Positions 7,839-16,699 of a stretch of DNA of 64,000 nucleotides are shown here, piece after piece. A program made the translations under genes and the position numbers. The DNA comes from Sva-07 sp963707515 (GTDB lineage: Bacteria > Actinomycetota > Acidimicrobiia > Acidimicrobiales > Ilumatobacteraceae): the NCBI GenBank assembly GCA_963707515.1, contig CAVPQI010000001.1:1364001-1428000 (forward strand). The letters run 5' to 3'. The number at the start of each line of letters is the position of its first letter. Within the stretch, counting starts at the first letter, position 1. Under the pieces are notes generated by a model, which ran no database searches, had not been told where the DNA came from, and saw only the letters and a list, made by a program, of their open reading frames with translations.

Positions 7839-10409
7839 GTGATCGACATCGAGGCAGCGCTCGCCGCACTCTCCCTGGAGGACAAGTGCCAGCTGGTGGC
7901 GGGGCGCACGACGTGGCGTACGCACGCCTTCCCCGACGCCGGGGTGCCCGAGCTGAAGATGTCCGACGGACCGAACGGCGTCCGCGGCGAGGGCTTCGGG
8001 GGCTCGGGCGCGCCGGGTGTCGTGTTCCCCGCCGGGATCACCCTCGGTGCCACCTGGGATCCGGCGCTGGTCGCCGAGGTCGGTGACCTGATCGGCGTCG
8101 AGGCGCAGCGCAAGGGCGCCCACATCGTCCTCGGTCCGACCGTCAACCTGCACCGCACGCCCGTCGGCGGGCGCACGTTCGAGTGCTACAGCGAGGATCC
8201 CGAGCTCAGTGGCGCCCTCGCCGCGGCGTGGGTGCGCGGCGTGCAGTCGCACGACGTCGCCGTGACCGTCAAGCACTTCGCCGCCAACGACACCGAGATC
8301 GAGCGGATGACCGTCGACGTGCGCGCCGACGAGCGCACCCTGCGCGAGCTGTACCTGCGGCCGTTCGAGCGGGCAGTGCGCGAGGGCGGGGCGTGGGGGA
8401 TCATGAGCGCCTACAACCGGCTCGACGGCGAGTTCTGCGCCGAGAACCGGCGGTTGCTGACGACGATCCTGCGCGACGAATGGGGATTCGACGGCTTCGT
8501 CGTGTCCGACTGGTTCGGGGTGCACGAGGCGGTCGGCGCCGCCAACGCCGGCCTCGACCTGGAGATGCCGGGACCGGTGCGGGTGTACGGCCGCAAGCTC
8601 GTCGACGCCGTCAACCGGGGCGACGTGGCCGAGGCGCAGGTCGACACGCTCGTGCGCGACCTGCTCGTCCTCGCCACCCGGGTCCGCGCCGACGAGCGCT
8701 CGAGCGACCGCCCGGAGGAGTCCGTCGACGATCCGGCCGAACGCGCCCTCACCCGTCGGGCGGCGATCGCCGGCACCGTGCTGCTGCGCAACGAGCCGAT
8801 CGATCTGCCGACGGGCCGCGCCACGGTGCTGCCGATCGACCCGACGGGCCTCACCCGCATCGCGGTGATCGGCCCCAACGCCGAGATCGACCGCTGCATG
8901 GGCGGCGGTTCGTCGAGCCTCAGCCCGTTTCGCCACCGCACGCTGCTGCAGGCGATCACCGACCGCCTCGGACCCGGCACCGCGACGAACGCCGTCGTCA
9001 CCTTCGAGCCGGGCGTGCGCACCGACCGCCTGACCCCGATCGTCCGCAAGGGTCAGCTGCGCGGACCCGACGGCAGTGCCGGGCTCACCGTCGAGTACAT
9101 CAACGGCACCGACTGGAACGGCGAGTCGGTGCTCGAACAGGTGACCACGACGACGATGATCCGCTTCTTCGGCTCGACCCCGTCAGGGATCGATCCGCGG
9201 GCGTTCTCGGCCCGCGTCAGCGGCTCGTTCGTGCCCGACGTCGACGGCCCGCACACGATCGGCGTCGTGTCGACCGGCCCGGTGCAGGTGACCGCCACCG
9301 ACGGCTCCGGCACGGTGACGGTCGTCGACGATCCCGACGGCACGCTGCCGCGCAGTGAGGAGTTCTTCGGCTACGGCAGCGTCGAGGTCACGGCGACGCT
9401 CGACTGCGTCGCCGGTGAGCCGGTGCCGTTGGAGATGCGCTGGGCGACGGCGGTCGGCAACGGGTTCGCCGCGCTGCGCGTCGGCATTCGCCCGCCGGAG
9501 CCCGCCGACCTGCTCGACCGCGCCGTCGCCGCGGCGGCCGCCGCTGACGTCGCCGTGGTGATGGTCGGCACCAACGACGAGTGGGAGACCGAAGGTCACG
9601 ACCGCACGACGATGGACCTGCCGGGCCGCCAGGACGAGCTCGTGCGGCGCGTCGTCGCCGCCAACCCGCGCACGGCGGTCGTCGTCAACGCCGGGTCGCC
9701 GGTGACGATGGACTGGGCCGGAGCCGACGACGACTCCCCGGCGCCGGCCGTCGTCACGTCGTTCTTCGCCGGCCAGGAGCAGGCGGAGGCGCTCGTCGAC
9801 GTGCTCGTCGGGGCCGCCGATCCGGGCGGGCGACTGCCGACGACGTTCCCCAAGCGGCTCGCCGACCACCCCGCCTACCTCCACCACCGTCCCGACCACG
9901 ACTCGACCGGCGCCGCCACGCAGCGGTACGGCGAGGGCCTGTTCATGGGCTACCGCGGCTACGACGCCCGCGGTCTCGCGCCACGCTTCGCGTTCGGTCA
10001 CGGCCTCAGCTACGGCACCGCCGACTGGGGTGAGCCGTCGCTGGCCGGTGACCCGTCGTCGATCACCGCCGACGGCACATCGACGCTGACGCTGTCCGTG
10101 CCGGTCACCGCGACGGGCGAGCGCGATGCCACCGTGGTCGTGCAGTGCTACGTGGCGCCGGTCGCGCCGCGCGCCCAGCGGCCGCCGAAGGAGCTGCGCG
10201 GCTGGGCCAAGCTCGTCGTCGCCGCCGGCCAGACGGAGACCGCCGAGATCGAGCTCGGCGGCGCGGCGTTCCATCACTGGGACGTCGCCACCGGGCGCTG
10301 GATGGTCGAGGCCGGCGAGTACGACCTCGTCGTCGCCGCCTCGGCGGTCGACGTCCGCCACACCGTGCGGGTGCGTGTCGGGGCACGTGTCGGGGACGGT
10401 GCGTCCTGA
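7839..10409 (+). CDS. Glycoside hydrolase family 3 beta-glucosidase with PA14 domain
   Basis: An 856-residue GH3 enzyme starting at GTG 7839. The catalytic nucleophile Asp lies in VVSDWFG (about residue 224) and the acid/base Glu in WETEGHDR (about residue 585). Between the two GH3 domains sits a PA14-type beta domain (about residues 400-545, GLTVEYINGTDW). A fibronectin III-like domain closes the protein. No signal peptide is seen, so it probably acts in the cytoplasm on short beta-glucosides. It sits between an OYE-type oxidoreductase and the fix-mft run; since mycofactocin carries a beta-glucan chain added by MftF, processing of that chain is a testable guess only. Confidence 0.93.
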   Translation: MIDIEAALAALSLEDKCQLVAGRTTWRTHAFPDAGVPELKMSDGPNGVRGEGFGGSGAPGVVFPAGITLGATWDPALVAEVGDLIGVEAQRKGAHIVLGPTVNLHRTPVGGRTFECYSEDPELSGALAAAWVRGVQSHDVAVTVKHFAANDTEIERMTVDVRADERTLRELYLRPFERAVREGGAWGIMSAYNRLDGEFCAENRRLLTTILRDEWGFDGFVVSDWFGVHEAVGAANAGLDLEMPGPVRVYGRKLVDAVNRGDVAEAQVDTLVRDLLVLATRVRADERSSDRPEESVDDPAERALTRRAAIAGTVLLRNEPIDLPTGRATVLPIDPTGLTRIAVIGPNAEIDRCMGGGSSSLSPFRHRTLLQAITDRLGPGTATNAVVTFEPGVRTDRLTPIVRKGQLRGPDGSAGLTVEYINGTDWNGESVLEQVTTTTMIRFFGSTPSGIDPRAFSARVSGSFVPDVDGPHTIGVVSTGPVQVTATDGSGTVTVVDDPDGTLPRSEEFFGYGSVEVTATLDCVAGEPVPLEMRWATAVGNGFAALRVGIRPPEPADLLDRAVAAAAAADVAVVMVGTNDEWETEGHDRTTMDLPGRQDELVRRVVAANPRTAVVVNAGSPVTMDWAGADDDSPAPAVVTSFFAGQEQAEALVDVLVGAADPGGRLPTTFPKRLADHPAYLHHRPDHDSTGAATQRYGEGLFMGYRGYDARGLAPRFAFGHGLSYGTADWGEPSLAGDPSSITADGTSTLTLSVPVTATGERDATVVVQCYVAPVAPRAQRPPKELRGWAKLVVAAGQTETAEIELGGAAFHHWDVATGRWMVEAGEYDLVVAASAVDVRHTVRVRVGARVGDGAS

Positions 10410-11149
10410 TCGCCAATGCCCTCTCCGACTTCTTCGGTTCGATCGGCGGTCTGATCGCCGACGTCACCGACTGGATCGATGACGTCTCCGCCGAACCGTG
10501 GTTCCTCCTCGTCATCTTCGCGATCGCCCTGCTCGACTCGGTGATCCCGGTCGTGCCGTCCGAGACGACGGTGATCGCCGGGGGCGTCGCCGCCGGTGCC
10601 GGCAACCAGACGCTGGCGTTCGTGATCATCGCCGGTGCGCTGGGCGCGTTCCTCGGCGACAACCTCGCCTACACGTTGGGCCGCACGTTCCATCCGCGCG
10701 TCGAGCGGTGGGCGGCGCGCAAACCGTCGCGCCGCGACCGTCTCGACGGCGCCGGGCGCCAGATCCGGCGGCGTGGCGGGCTGCTGCTGATCACCGCCCG
10801 GTTCATCCCCGGCGGTCGCAGCCTGTTGACGATCTCGTCCGGGTTGACCCGGCAACCGCGGTTGTGGTTCGCCTCGTGGATCGCGGTGGCGGCGGTGATC
10901 TGGGCGTCGTACGCCGCCGTCCTCGGTTACGTCTTCGGCCAGGCGTTCGAGGACGACCACACGATGGCGTTCTGGCTGGCGTTCGGCACCGCCTTGAGCA
11001 TCACGTTGCTCGTCGAGTTCGTCCGCTGGATCCGCGAGCGGCGCCGCGGCGGCCACGGGACGAACGTGCACTCGGTCGTCGAGATCGCCACCGCTGGTAC
11101 CACCGAAGGGATTGCTCCCGGCGACGGCAGCGACCGTACGCTGAGCTGA
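10406..11149 (+). CDS. DedA (VTT-domain) family membrane protein
   Basis: Multipass protein of about 247 residues with DedA hallmarks: PVVPSETTVIAGG, the acidic GDNLAYTLGR segment and the arginine-containing ARFIPGGRSLLT motif. DedA proteins act in membrane-lipid scrambling and proton-dependent homeostasis. No ATG, GTG or TTG is available in frame near the N-terminus. The best candidate is CTG at 10406, overlapping the GH3 stop (CTGA), so the start is uncertain. The stop overlaps the ETF-alpha start by one base (TGATG), placing it in the same transcript as fixBCXA-mftEF. Confidence 0.82.
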   Translation: MIANALSDFFGSIGGLIADVTDWIDDVSAEPWFLLVIFAIALLDSVIPVVPSETTVIAGGVAAGAGNQTLAFVIIAGALGAFLGDNLAYTLGRTFHPRVERWAARKPSRRDRLDGAGRQIRRRGGLLLITARFIPGGRSLLTISSGLTRQPRLWFASWIAVAAVIWASYAAVLGYVFGQAFEDDHTMAFWLAFGTALSITLLVEFVRWIRERRRGGHGTNVHSVVEIATAGTTEGIAPGDGSDRTLS

Positions 11150-12141
11150 TGATCGCGCTCGTGCCCGTCCGCGACGGGGTGCTCCCGGCGGGCGCCGCCG
11201 AAGCGATCGCCGAGTGCCACGGGCGGGTGCTGTTGGCCGGATCGGGGCTCGAGGCGATCGACCTCCACGCGACCGCCGCCACGGTGTTCACGCTCGAGCT
11301 CGGCGACTACGCACCGCGGGCCTGGACGCGGCGGCTGGTGGCGGCCCTCGACGAACTGCGACAGCGCCCCGAACCCGCCCGGGTGGACACCGAGATCGTC
11401 GTCCTGCCCCACGCCCCGGACGGCCGCGATCTCGCCCCGCACCTCGCCGCGGCGCTCGACCGGCCGTTGTTCGCCGGTGCCACCGAGGTCCGCGACCACC
11501 GCGTCCGTGTCGCCCGCCTCGGCGGTCTCGAACTGCACGACCACCGCCCGACCGGACCGTTCGTGGCGACGATGCTCCCCGGCTCACGCGGTGCGCTGCA
11601 CGTCGCCGGCCCGCCCGTCGTCGAACGCCTCGACGTCGCGGTCGACAGCACAGCGCTGGACGACACCGTGCTCGACAGCCGGGTCGTCGCCGTGCTCCCG
11701 CCCGACGTCCGCACGATGGACCTCACCGAGGCGGCGCGCATCGTCGGTGGCGGCGCCGGTCTCGACGGCGAGGAGCGCTTCCGCCAGCTCGATCGGTTCG
11801 CCGAGGCGATCGGTGGGGTGATGGGGGCGACCCGCGTGATCACCGACCGTGGCTGGGTCCACCACGACCGCCAGATCGGCACCACCGGCGTCGTCGTCGA
11901 TCCGACGCTGTACCTGTCGTTCGGGGTCAGCGGCGCCGTGCAGCACACCAGCGGGCTCGGCCAGCCGGATCACATCGTCAGCGTCAACGTCGACCCGCAC
12001 TGCCCGATGATGACGATGTCCGACCTCGCCGTCGTCAGCGATGCCAACGCCACGCTGACGGCGCTGTTGACCCTGCTGACCGACGCGCTGGCCGACCCGC
12101 TGACTAACGCGCTGGCCGAACCCGAGACCGTCGATGGCTGA
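11149..12141 (+). CDS. fixB: Electron transfer flavoprotein alpha subunit (FixB/EtfA)
   Basis: A 330-residue ETF alpha subunit. The C-terminal FAD-binding half is intact: WVHHDRQIGTTGVVVDP, then LSFGVSGAVQHTSG and a DPHCPMMTMSDLAVVSD tail, the standard ETF-alpha pattern. The N-terminal half is short and divergent, as in FixB proteins. It accepts electrons with its beta subunit and passes them to the membrane dehydrogenase encoded next. It begins at ATG 11149 inside the DedA stop and overlaps fixC by eight bases, so subunit synthesis is coupled. It is called FixB rather than EtfA because fixC and fixX neighbours are present. Confidence 0.92.
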   Translation: MIALVPVRDGVLPAGAAEAIAECHGRVLLAGSGLEAIDLHATAATVFTLELGDYAPRAWTRRLVAALDELRQRPEPARVDTEIVVLPHAPDGRDLAPHLAAALDRPLFAGATEVRDHRVRVARLGGLELHDHRPTGPFVATMLPGSRGALHVAGPPVVERLDVAVDSTALDDTVLDSRVVAVLPPDVRTMDLTEAARIVGGGAGLDGEERFRQLDRFAEAIGGVMGATRVITDRGWVHHDRQIGTTGVVVDPTLYLSFGVSGAVQHTSGLGQPDHIVSVNVDPHCPMMTMSDLAVVSDANATLTALLTLLTDALADPLTNALAEPETVDG

Positions 12142-13435
12142 CTTCGACGTCATCGTCGTCGGCGCCGGGCCGGCCGGATCAGCGGCGGCGACCGTGCTGG
12201 CCCGGGCGGGACACTCGGTCGTGCTCCTCGAGCGGGGTCCGTTCCCCGGCTCGAAGAACATGTACGGCGGCGTCGTCTACCCGCGCATCCTCGACCAGCT
12301 GCACCCGCAGTGGTGGGAGGAAGCACCGATCCAGCGTTGGATCACCCGGCGCTCGACGATGATCCTCACCGACCACCAGGCGCTGACGGTCGACTTCCGC
12401 ACCGCTGCGTGGGGTGCCGCGCCGTACAACGGGGCGACCGCGTTCCGACCCGACTGGGACCACTGGTTGGCCGGCAAGGCAGAGGCCGAGGGCGCCGTCC
12501 TCGTCTGCTCGACGACCGCCACCGGGCTGCTCCGCGACGCCGCCGGTGCAGTGTGCGGTGTGACCACCGACCGACCCGACGGCGATCTCCGAGCGCGGCT
12601 GGTCATCGCCTGCGACGGCGTCAACAGCTTCCTCGCCAAAGAGGCCGGGCTGTGGGGGCCGATCGACGCCGCCAACTACACCGTCGGGGTCAAAGAGACG
12701 CTGGCGCTGCCGAAGGACGTCATCGACGAGCGCTTCGGCGTGCGCGACCGTGACGGCGTCGACATCGAGATCCTCGGGGGCACGTCGGGCGTCAACGGCG
12801 GCGGGTTCGTCTACACCAACCTCGACACGGTCGCCGTCGGCGTCGTCCTCAAGCTGCCCAAGCTGGCCGCCCAGTCGCAGCGTCCCGAGGCGATCATCGC
12901 CAAGCTCAAGTCGCACCCGGCGATCGCCCCGCTGGTCGAGGGCAGCGAGGTCACGGAGTACTCCGCCCACGTCATCCCCGAAGCGGGGCTGGCGATGATG
13001 CCCGAGATGACCGACGACGGGCTGCTCGTCGCCGGTGACGCCGCGGCGATGTGCCTCGCCGCCGGCATCTGGTTGGAAGGCGTCAACTTCGCCATGGCCA
13101 GCGGGATGTACGCCGCCGAGGCGGCGGTCGAGGCGCTCGCCGCCGGTGACACGTCGAGCACCGGCCTGGCCGGGTACGAACGACGCCTCCGCGACACGTT
13201 CGTGCTGCGCGACCATCGCAAGCTCCGTCGGGCGCCGTCGCTCGTGTTGTCCGACCGCGTGCAGCACCTGTATCCGGCGATGATCACCAATACGGTGGAG
13301 CGCATGTTCCGCGTCGACAACCCTGCGCCGAAGCCGGGACTGCGGCGGATCCTCAACGAGGAACGCAAGCGGGCCGGCGTGAAGCTGCGCGATCTCGCCC
13401 GCGACGCCCTCGACGGCATGAGGACGTTCGGCTGA
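12134..13435 (+). CDS. fixC: FixC-type electron transfer flavoprotein-quinone oxidoreductase
   Basis: A 433-residue FAD protein of the ETF-QO/FixC family. The N-terminus is the dinucleotide-binding loop (VVGAGPAGSAAATVLARAG), followed by the characteristic GSKNMYGGVVYP segment. A second FAD motif, GDAAAMCLAAG, lies near residue 300. ETF-QO proteins sit on the membrane surface and reduce quinone with electrons from ETF. FixC lacks its own iron-sulfur domain, which is provided by the adjacent FixX. Its start overlaps fixB and its stop overlaps fixX (TGATG), a strict coupling that fits a stable FixCX pair. Confidence 0.94.
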   Translation: MADFDVIVVGAGPAGSAAATVLARAGHSVVLLERGPFPGSKNMYGGVVYPRILDQLHPQWWEEAPIQRWITRRSTMILTDHQALTVDFRTAAWGAAPYNGATAFRPDWDHWLAGKAEAEGAVLVCSTTATGLLRDAAGAVCGVTTDRPDGDLRARLVIACDGVNSFLAKEAGLWGPIDAANYTVGVKETLALPKDVIDERFGVRDRDGVDIEILGGTSGVNGGGFVYTNLDTVAVGVVLKLPKLAAQSQRPEAIIAKLKSHPAIAPLVEGSEVTEYSAHVIPEAGLAMMPEMTDDGLLVAGDAAAMCLAAGIWLEGVNFAMASGMYAAEAAVEALAAGDTSSTGLAGYERRLRDTFVLRDHRKLRRAPSLVLSDRVQHLYPAMITNTVERMFRVDNPAPKPGLRRILNEERKRAGVKLRDLARDALDGMRTFG

Positions 13436-13746
13436 TGTCGGACCACGGAACGACCGAGCGGTGGCCGGAGCTGGCGTTCGAGGACCTCATCGGCTCGACC
13501 CGCTTCGACGTCCACGAACGCGCCCACATCACCGTCGACGACACGATCTGCGCCGACTGCTCCACCCGCTACTGCATCGTCGCCTGCCCGGCGAACCTGT
13601 TCGTCCCCACCAGCGATGGCGGGATCCTGTTCAACTACGAGCAGTGCTTCGAGTGCGGGACGTGCTACCTCGTGTGCAACGAGGAAGGTGCGATCACCTG
13701 GACGTACCCGGAGGGCGGCCACGGGGTCGTCTTCAAGCGGTCGTGA
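13435..13746 (+). CDS. fixX: FixX ferredoxin-like protein
   Basis: A 103-residue iron-sulfur protein. Cysteine groups CADCSTRYCIVACP and QCFECGTCYLVC give 4Fe-4S ligands in the FixX/ETF-QO C-terminal arrangement. In the family this subunit relays electrons between FixC flavin and quinone. The ATG overlaps the fixC stop, and the stop is 28 bases ahead of the ETF-beta start. Confidence 0.94.
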   Translation: MSDHGTTERWPELAFEDLIGSTRFDVHERAHITVDDTICADCSTRYCIVACPANLFVPTSDGGILFNYEQCFECGTCYLVCNEEGAITWTYPEGGHGVVFKRS

Positions 13747-13774
13747 GCGCCGGGGTCGGTGGGCGGGTGGTCAC

Positions 13775-14599
13775 ATGGTGAGGATCGCCGTCTGCTGGAA
13801 GTGGGTGTCGCTCGACGGCGAACGCGACCCCGACTCGCGTTGGGCCGGCGTCTCCGACGCCGACGAAGCGGCGCTCGAGGTGGCGCTGCAACTCGCCGAG
13901 TCGGTGCCCGCAGCGGAACGACACGTCAGTGTGCACTGCCTCGGCCCTGCCGCCGCCGACGAGGTGCTGCGCACGGCGCTCGCCGTCGGTGCCGACGACG
14001 TGTGTCGCGTCGACGCCTCACCGCGCCTCGACAGCCGCACCGTCGCCACCGCGCTCGCCGCATCGATCGACGCCGTCACCGGGTCGGCAGGGGTCGACAT
14101 CGTCGTCTGCGGCGACGTGTCCGTCGACCGCGGCACCGGATCGACGCCGGCCCACCTCGCCGCCGAGCTCGGCGTCGCCCAAGCGCTCGGTCTCGTCGAG
14201 GTCGCCACGACGGTCACCGATGGCACGGTGCGTGCCCTGCGCCGGCTCGACGGCGGTCGCCGCGAGGTCCTCGACGTGCCGCTGCCCGCGGTGATCTCGG
14301 TCGAGGGCGCGGTGGCCCGGCTGCGCCGCGCTCCGATGGCGGCGTCGTTGGCGGCGCGCGGCCGGACCGTCGCGGTTCGGCCGGGCCCGTTCGGTCATCC
14401 GGCCGACACCGAGGCACATCCGTACCGCCCGCGGCCGCGGACACTCGTCGCGCCCGACGGCGATGCGCTGCACCGCGTGCGCCAACTGCTCGACATCGGC
14501 GGCAGCGGTGACCACCACAGCGAGCCTGTCGTCCTCGAACCGCCGGAAGCGGCCGCGCGCATCGTCGCCCAGCTGCGCGAGTGGGGTTACCTCACCTGA
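13775..14599 (+). CDS. fixA: Electron transfer flavoprotein beta subunit (FixA/EtfB)
   Basis: A 274-residue ETF beta subunit beginning MVRIAVCWKWVS. It holds the ADEV...AVGADDV segment and the CGDVSVDRGTGSTPAHLAAELG region that binds the nucleotide and contacts ETF-alpha, plus the LPAVISVEGAVARLRR signature segment. With FixB it forms the soluble carrier. The gene order fixB-C-X-A differs from the usual fixABCX. The stop overlaps the mftE-like start by one base (TGATG), tying the ETF module to mycofactocin genes. ATG 13775 was chosen; GTG 13778 is an alternative. Confidence 0.9.
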   Translation: MVRIAVCWKWVSLDGERDPDSRWAGVSDADEAALEVALQLAESVPAAERHVSVHCLGPAAADEVLRTALAVGADDVCRVDASPRLDSRTVATALAASIDAVTGSAGVDIVVCGDVSVDRGTGSTPAHLAAELGVAQALGLVEVATTVTDGTVRALRRLDGGRREVLDVPLPAVISVEGAVARLRRAPMAASLAARGRTVAVRPGPFGHPADTEAHPYRPRPRTLVAPDGDALHRVRQLLDIGGSGDHHSEPVVLEPPEAAARIVAQLREWGYLT

Positions 14600-15312
14600 T
14601 GCGCCTCGGCGACGCGACCTGGCGCGAGGTCGACCGGGTTCGCCGCGACCGTCCGGACACGGCACCGATCGTGCTCGTGCCGCTCGGCTCGACCGAACAG
14701 CACGGCCCCCACCTCCCGCTGTCCACCGACACGCTGATCGCCGAGGAGCTCGCCGGGCGGGCGGTGCACCGTACCGACGGGCTGATGGTCGGGCCGACGC
14801 TCGGCATCACCGCCTCGGGTGAGCACGGCGACTTCCCCGGCACGTTGTCGATCGGCCATCGGGTGACGTCGCTGGTCGTCGTCGAGCTGGTGCGCAGCGC
14901 CGACTGGGCGGCCGGCGTCGTGCTCGTCAACGGCCACGGCGGCAACCACCACGCCATCCAGCGGGCAGTCGAGCTGCTCACCAGCGAGGGTCGCCGGGTG
15001 CTGGCGTGGTCGCCACGCTGGCCGCAACGGCGCGACGGCGGGCCGCGCGATCTGCACGCCGGGCGCATCGAGACGTCGCTGATGCTCGCCATCGATCCCG
15101 GGCTGGTGCGCCTCGAGCTCGCCGCCCCCGGTCCCGACGCGACGATCGAAGCACTGCGCGCCGACGGCGTCCGTGCGGTCAGCCCGAGCGGCGTGCTCGG
15201 CGACCCCGACGGTGCCTCGGGCAGCGAGGGCGAGCGGTTGATCGGCGAGTTCGTCGACGACCTCGTCCACGAGATCGAGCGGTGGCGACCGCTGCCGCCG
15301 ACGGACGACTGA
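14599..15312 (+). CDS. mftE: Creatininase-family peptidase, MftE-type (mycofactocin maturation)
   Basis: A 237-residue creatininase-fold metal-dependent amidohydrolase. Metal and active-site motifs are GSTEQHGPHLPLSTDT, SGEHGDFPGT, NGHGGNHH and HAGRIETS. The C-terminal AVSPSGVLGDPDGA segment closely recalls mycobacterial MftE. MftE releases the C-terminal Val-Tyr-derived core from the modified MftA peptide. Direct coupling to an MftF-type glycosyltransferase downstream makes this assignment much stronger than generic creatininase. The mftA, B, C and D genes are not in the window, so either they lie elsewhere or this is a split locus. Confidence 0.87.
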   Translation: MRLGDATWREVDRVRRDRPDTAPIVLVPLGSTEQHGPHLPLSTDTLIAEELAGRAVHRTDGLMVGPTLGITASGEHGDFPGTLSIGHRVTSLVVVELVRSADWAAGVVLVNGHGGNHHAIQRAVELLTSEGRRVLAWSPRWPQRRDGGPRDLHAGRIETSLMLAIDPGLVRLELAAPGPDATIEALRADGVRAVSPSGVLGDPDGASGSEGERLIGEFVDDLVHEIERWRPLPPTDD

Positions 15313-15313
15313 C

Positions 15314-16567
15314 GTGCGCTACGCGCTCGATGCCACGTGGCAGCGGCACGGCGCCTGCGTGCTCGCCGGGTCGCCGCTACGCGTCTTCCGGGTGACCGAC
15401 GCCGGCCGGCGCGTCGTCGAACGCATCGAGTCGGGCGACGACGTGGCCGAGGATGCGCTGGTCGCCCGGCTGCTCGACGCGGGCGCCGTCCACCCGCGTC
15501 GCCCCGACGCGCGGGATGGCAACGTTGGTCGACCCGATGACCGCGTGACCGTGGTGACGCCGCAGTACCGGGCAGCGCGGACGGACACGGCGGCCGATGT
15601 GCGCTGTGACGGCCGGATCACCGTCGACGACGGCTCCCAGCCACCGCTCAGCGGGGCGACCGTGCGGCTCGCCGAGAACCGCGGCCCGGCGGCGGCGCGC
15701 AACGCCGCGCGACCGTTGATCGCCACCGAGCTGATCGCCTTCGTCGATGCCGACGTGCGCGTCGACGACGGATGGATCGAGGCGCTGCTGTGGCACTTCG
15801 ACGACCCCCGCCTCGGGCTCGTCGCGCCGCGGGTGACCGGTGAGGCACGCTCGCCGCTCGACCTCGGCGACCAGCCGGCGCGGATCCGCGCCGGCTCGCG
15901 GGTCAGCTACGTACCCGGTGCGGCGGTCATCGTGCGCGTCAGCGCCTTCGACGACGTCGGCGGCTTCGACGAGGGTCTGCGCTACGGCGAGGACGTCGAC
16001 CTGGTGTGGCGGCTCGACGAGGCCGGGTGGCGGTGCCGGTACGACCCGACGGTCACCGTGTGGCACGAGCCGCGACGCTCGTGGCGCGGACGGCTCCGTC
16101 AGCACGCCGCCTACGGCACCTCGGCGGCACCGCTGGCCCTGCGCCACCCGCGCGCCCTGACGCCGATCCGCGTCAACGGGTGGACGGCGAGCGCCTGGAG
16201 CTCCGCCGTCACCGGTCACCCGCTCGTCGGCGCGGCGATCGCGGTCGGCAGTGCGTCCCGTCTGCACCGCGTGCTCCCCGAGCTCGGCCGCCGGCCGGCG
16301 TTCGCGCTGGCGATCCGCGGCCATCTCGCCGCCGGCACACAGATCGCCGACGCGGTGCGCCGCACCTGGTGGCCGATCGTCGCCGTCGGGGCGCTGGTGT
16401 CGAAGCGCTGCCGGGTCCTCGCCGGGTTGTCGTTGGCGGTCGGCTGGCGCACCGCGGCGACCGACCTCGCCTACGGGTGGGGCGTGTGGACCGGCGTGCG
16501 CACCCACCGCACGATCGCCCCGATCGTGCCGCGGCTGATCCGCTGGCCCGGCCGCGCTCGCCGATAG
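15314..16567 (+). CDS. mftF: Mycofactocin glycosyltransferase, MftF-type
   Basis: A 417-residue GT2 protein starting at GTG 15314, one base after the mftE stop. A short N-terminal domain (GSPLRVFRVTDAGRR, ending VHPRRP) matches the extra domain that precedes the transferase in MftF. The GT-A part follows: VDDGS, FVDADVRVDDGW, YVPGAAVIVR, GGFDEGLRYGEDVDLVWRL, then the YGTSAAPLALRHP segment seen in mycobacterial MftF. The stretch between the first strand and VDDGS is somewhat shorter than usual. C-terminal hydrophobic segments suggest membrane association. MftF adds glucose units to premycofactocin. Confidence 0.88.
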   Translation: MRYALDATWQRHGACVLAGSPLRVFRVTDAGRRVVERIESGDDVAEDALVARLLDAGAVHPRRPDARDGNVGRPDDRVTVVTPQYRAARTDTAADVRCDGRITVDDGSQPPLSGATVRLAENRGPAAARNAARPLIATELIAFVDADVRVDDGWIEALLWHFDDPRLGLVAPRVTGEARSPLDLGDQPARIRAGSRVSYVPGAAVIVRVSAFDDVGGFDEGLRYGEDVDLVWRLDEAGWRCRYDPTVTVWHEPRRSWRGRLRQHAAYGTSAAPLALRHPRALTPIRVNGWTASAWSSAVTGHPLVGAAIAVGSASRLHRVLPELGRRPAFALAIRGHLAAGTQIADAVRRTWWPIVAVGALVSKRCRVLAGLSLAVGWRTAATDLAYGWGVWTGVRTHRTIAPIVPRLIRWPGRARR

Positions 16568-16620
16568 CGTCGAGACCCGCCGCCGCAGCCCTCGCCGCAG
16601 CGGCCGCCGCACGCCCGCCC

Positions 16621-16695
16621 GCACCACCCTTGCCGCACCCCGCCCGCACCACCCACGCCGCACCCCGCCCGCACCACCCACGCCGCACCGCTGCC
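16621..16695 (+). repeat. Three tandem 25-bp copies upstream of nspC
   Basis: Units at 16621-16645, 16646-16670 and 16671-16695 begin GCACCACCC and are nearly identical; the first has TT for AC and the last ends differently. They fill most of the mftF-nspC gap and stop four bases before the nspC ATG. I see no ribosome site or clear promoter among them. Confidence 0.8.
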
Positions 16696-16699
16696 GACC

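Noticed and set aside
16621..16695. CRISPR array
   Set aside because: The repeats are directly adjacent with no spacers and there are no cas genes.
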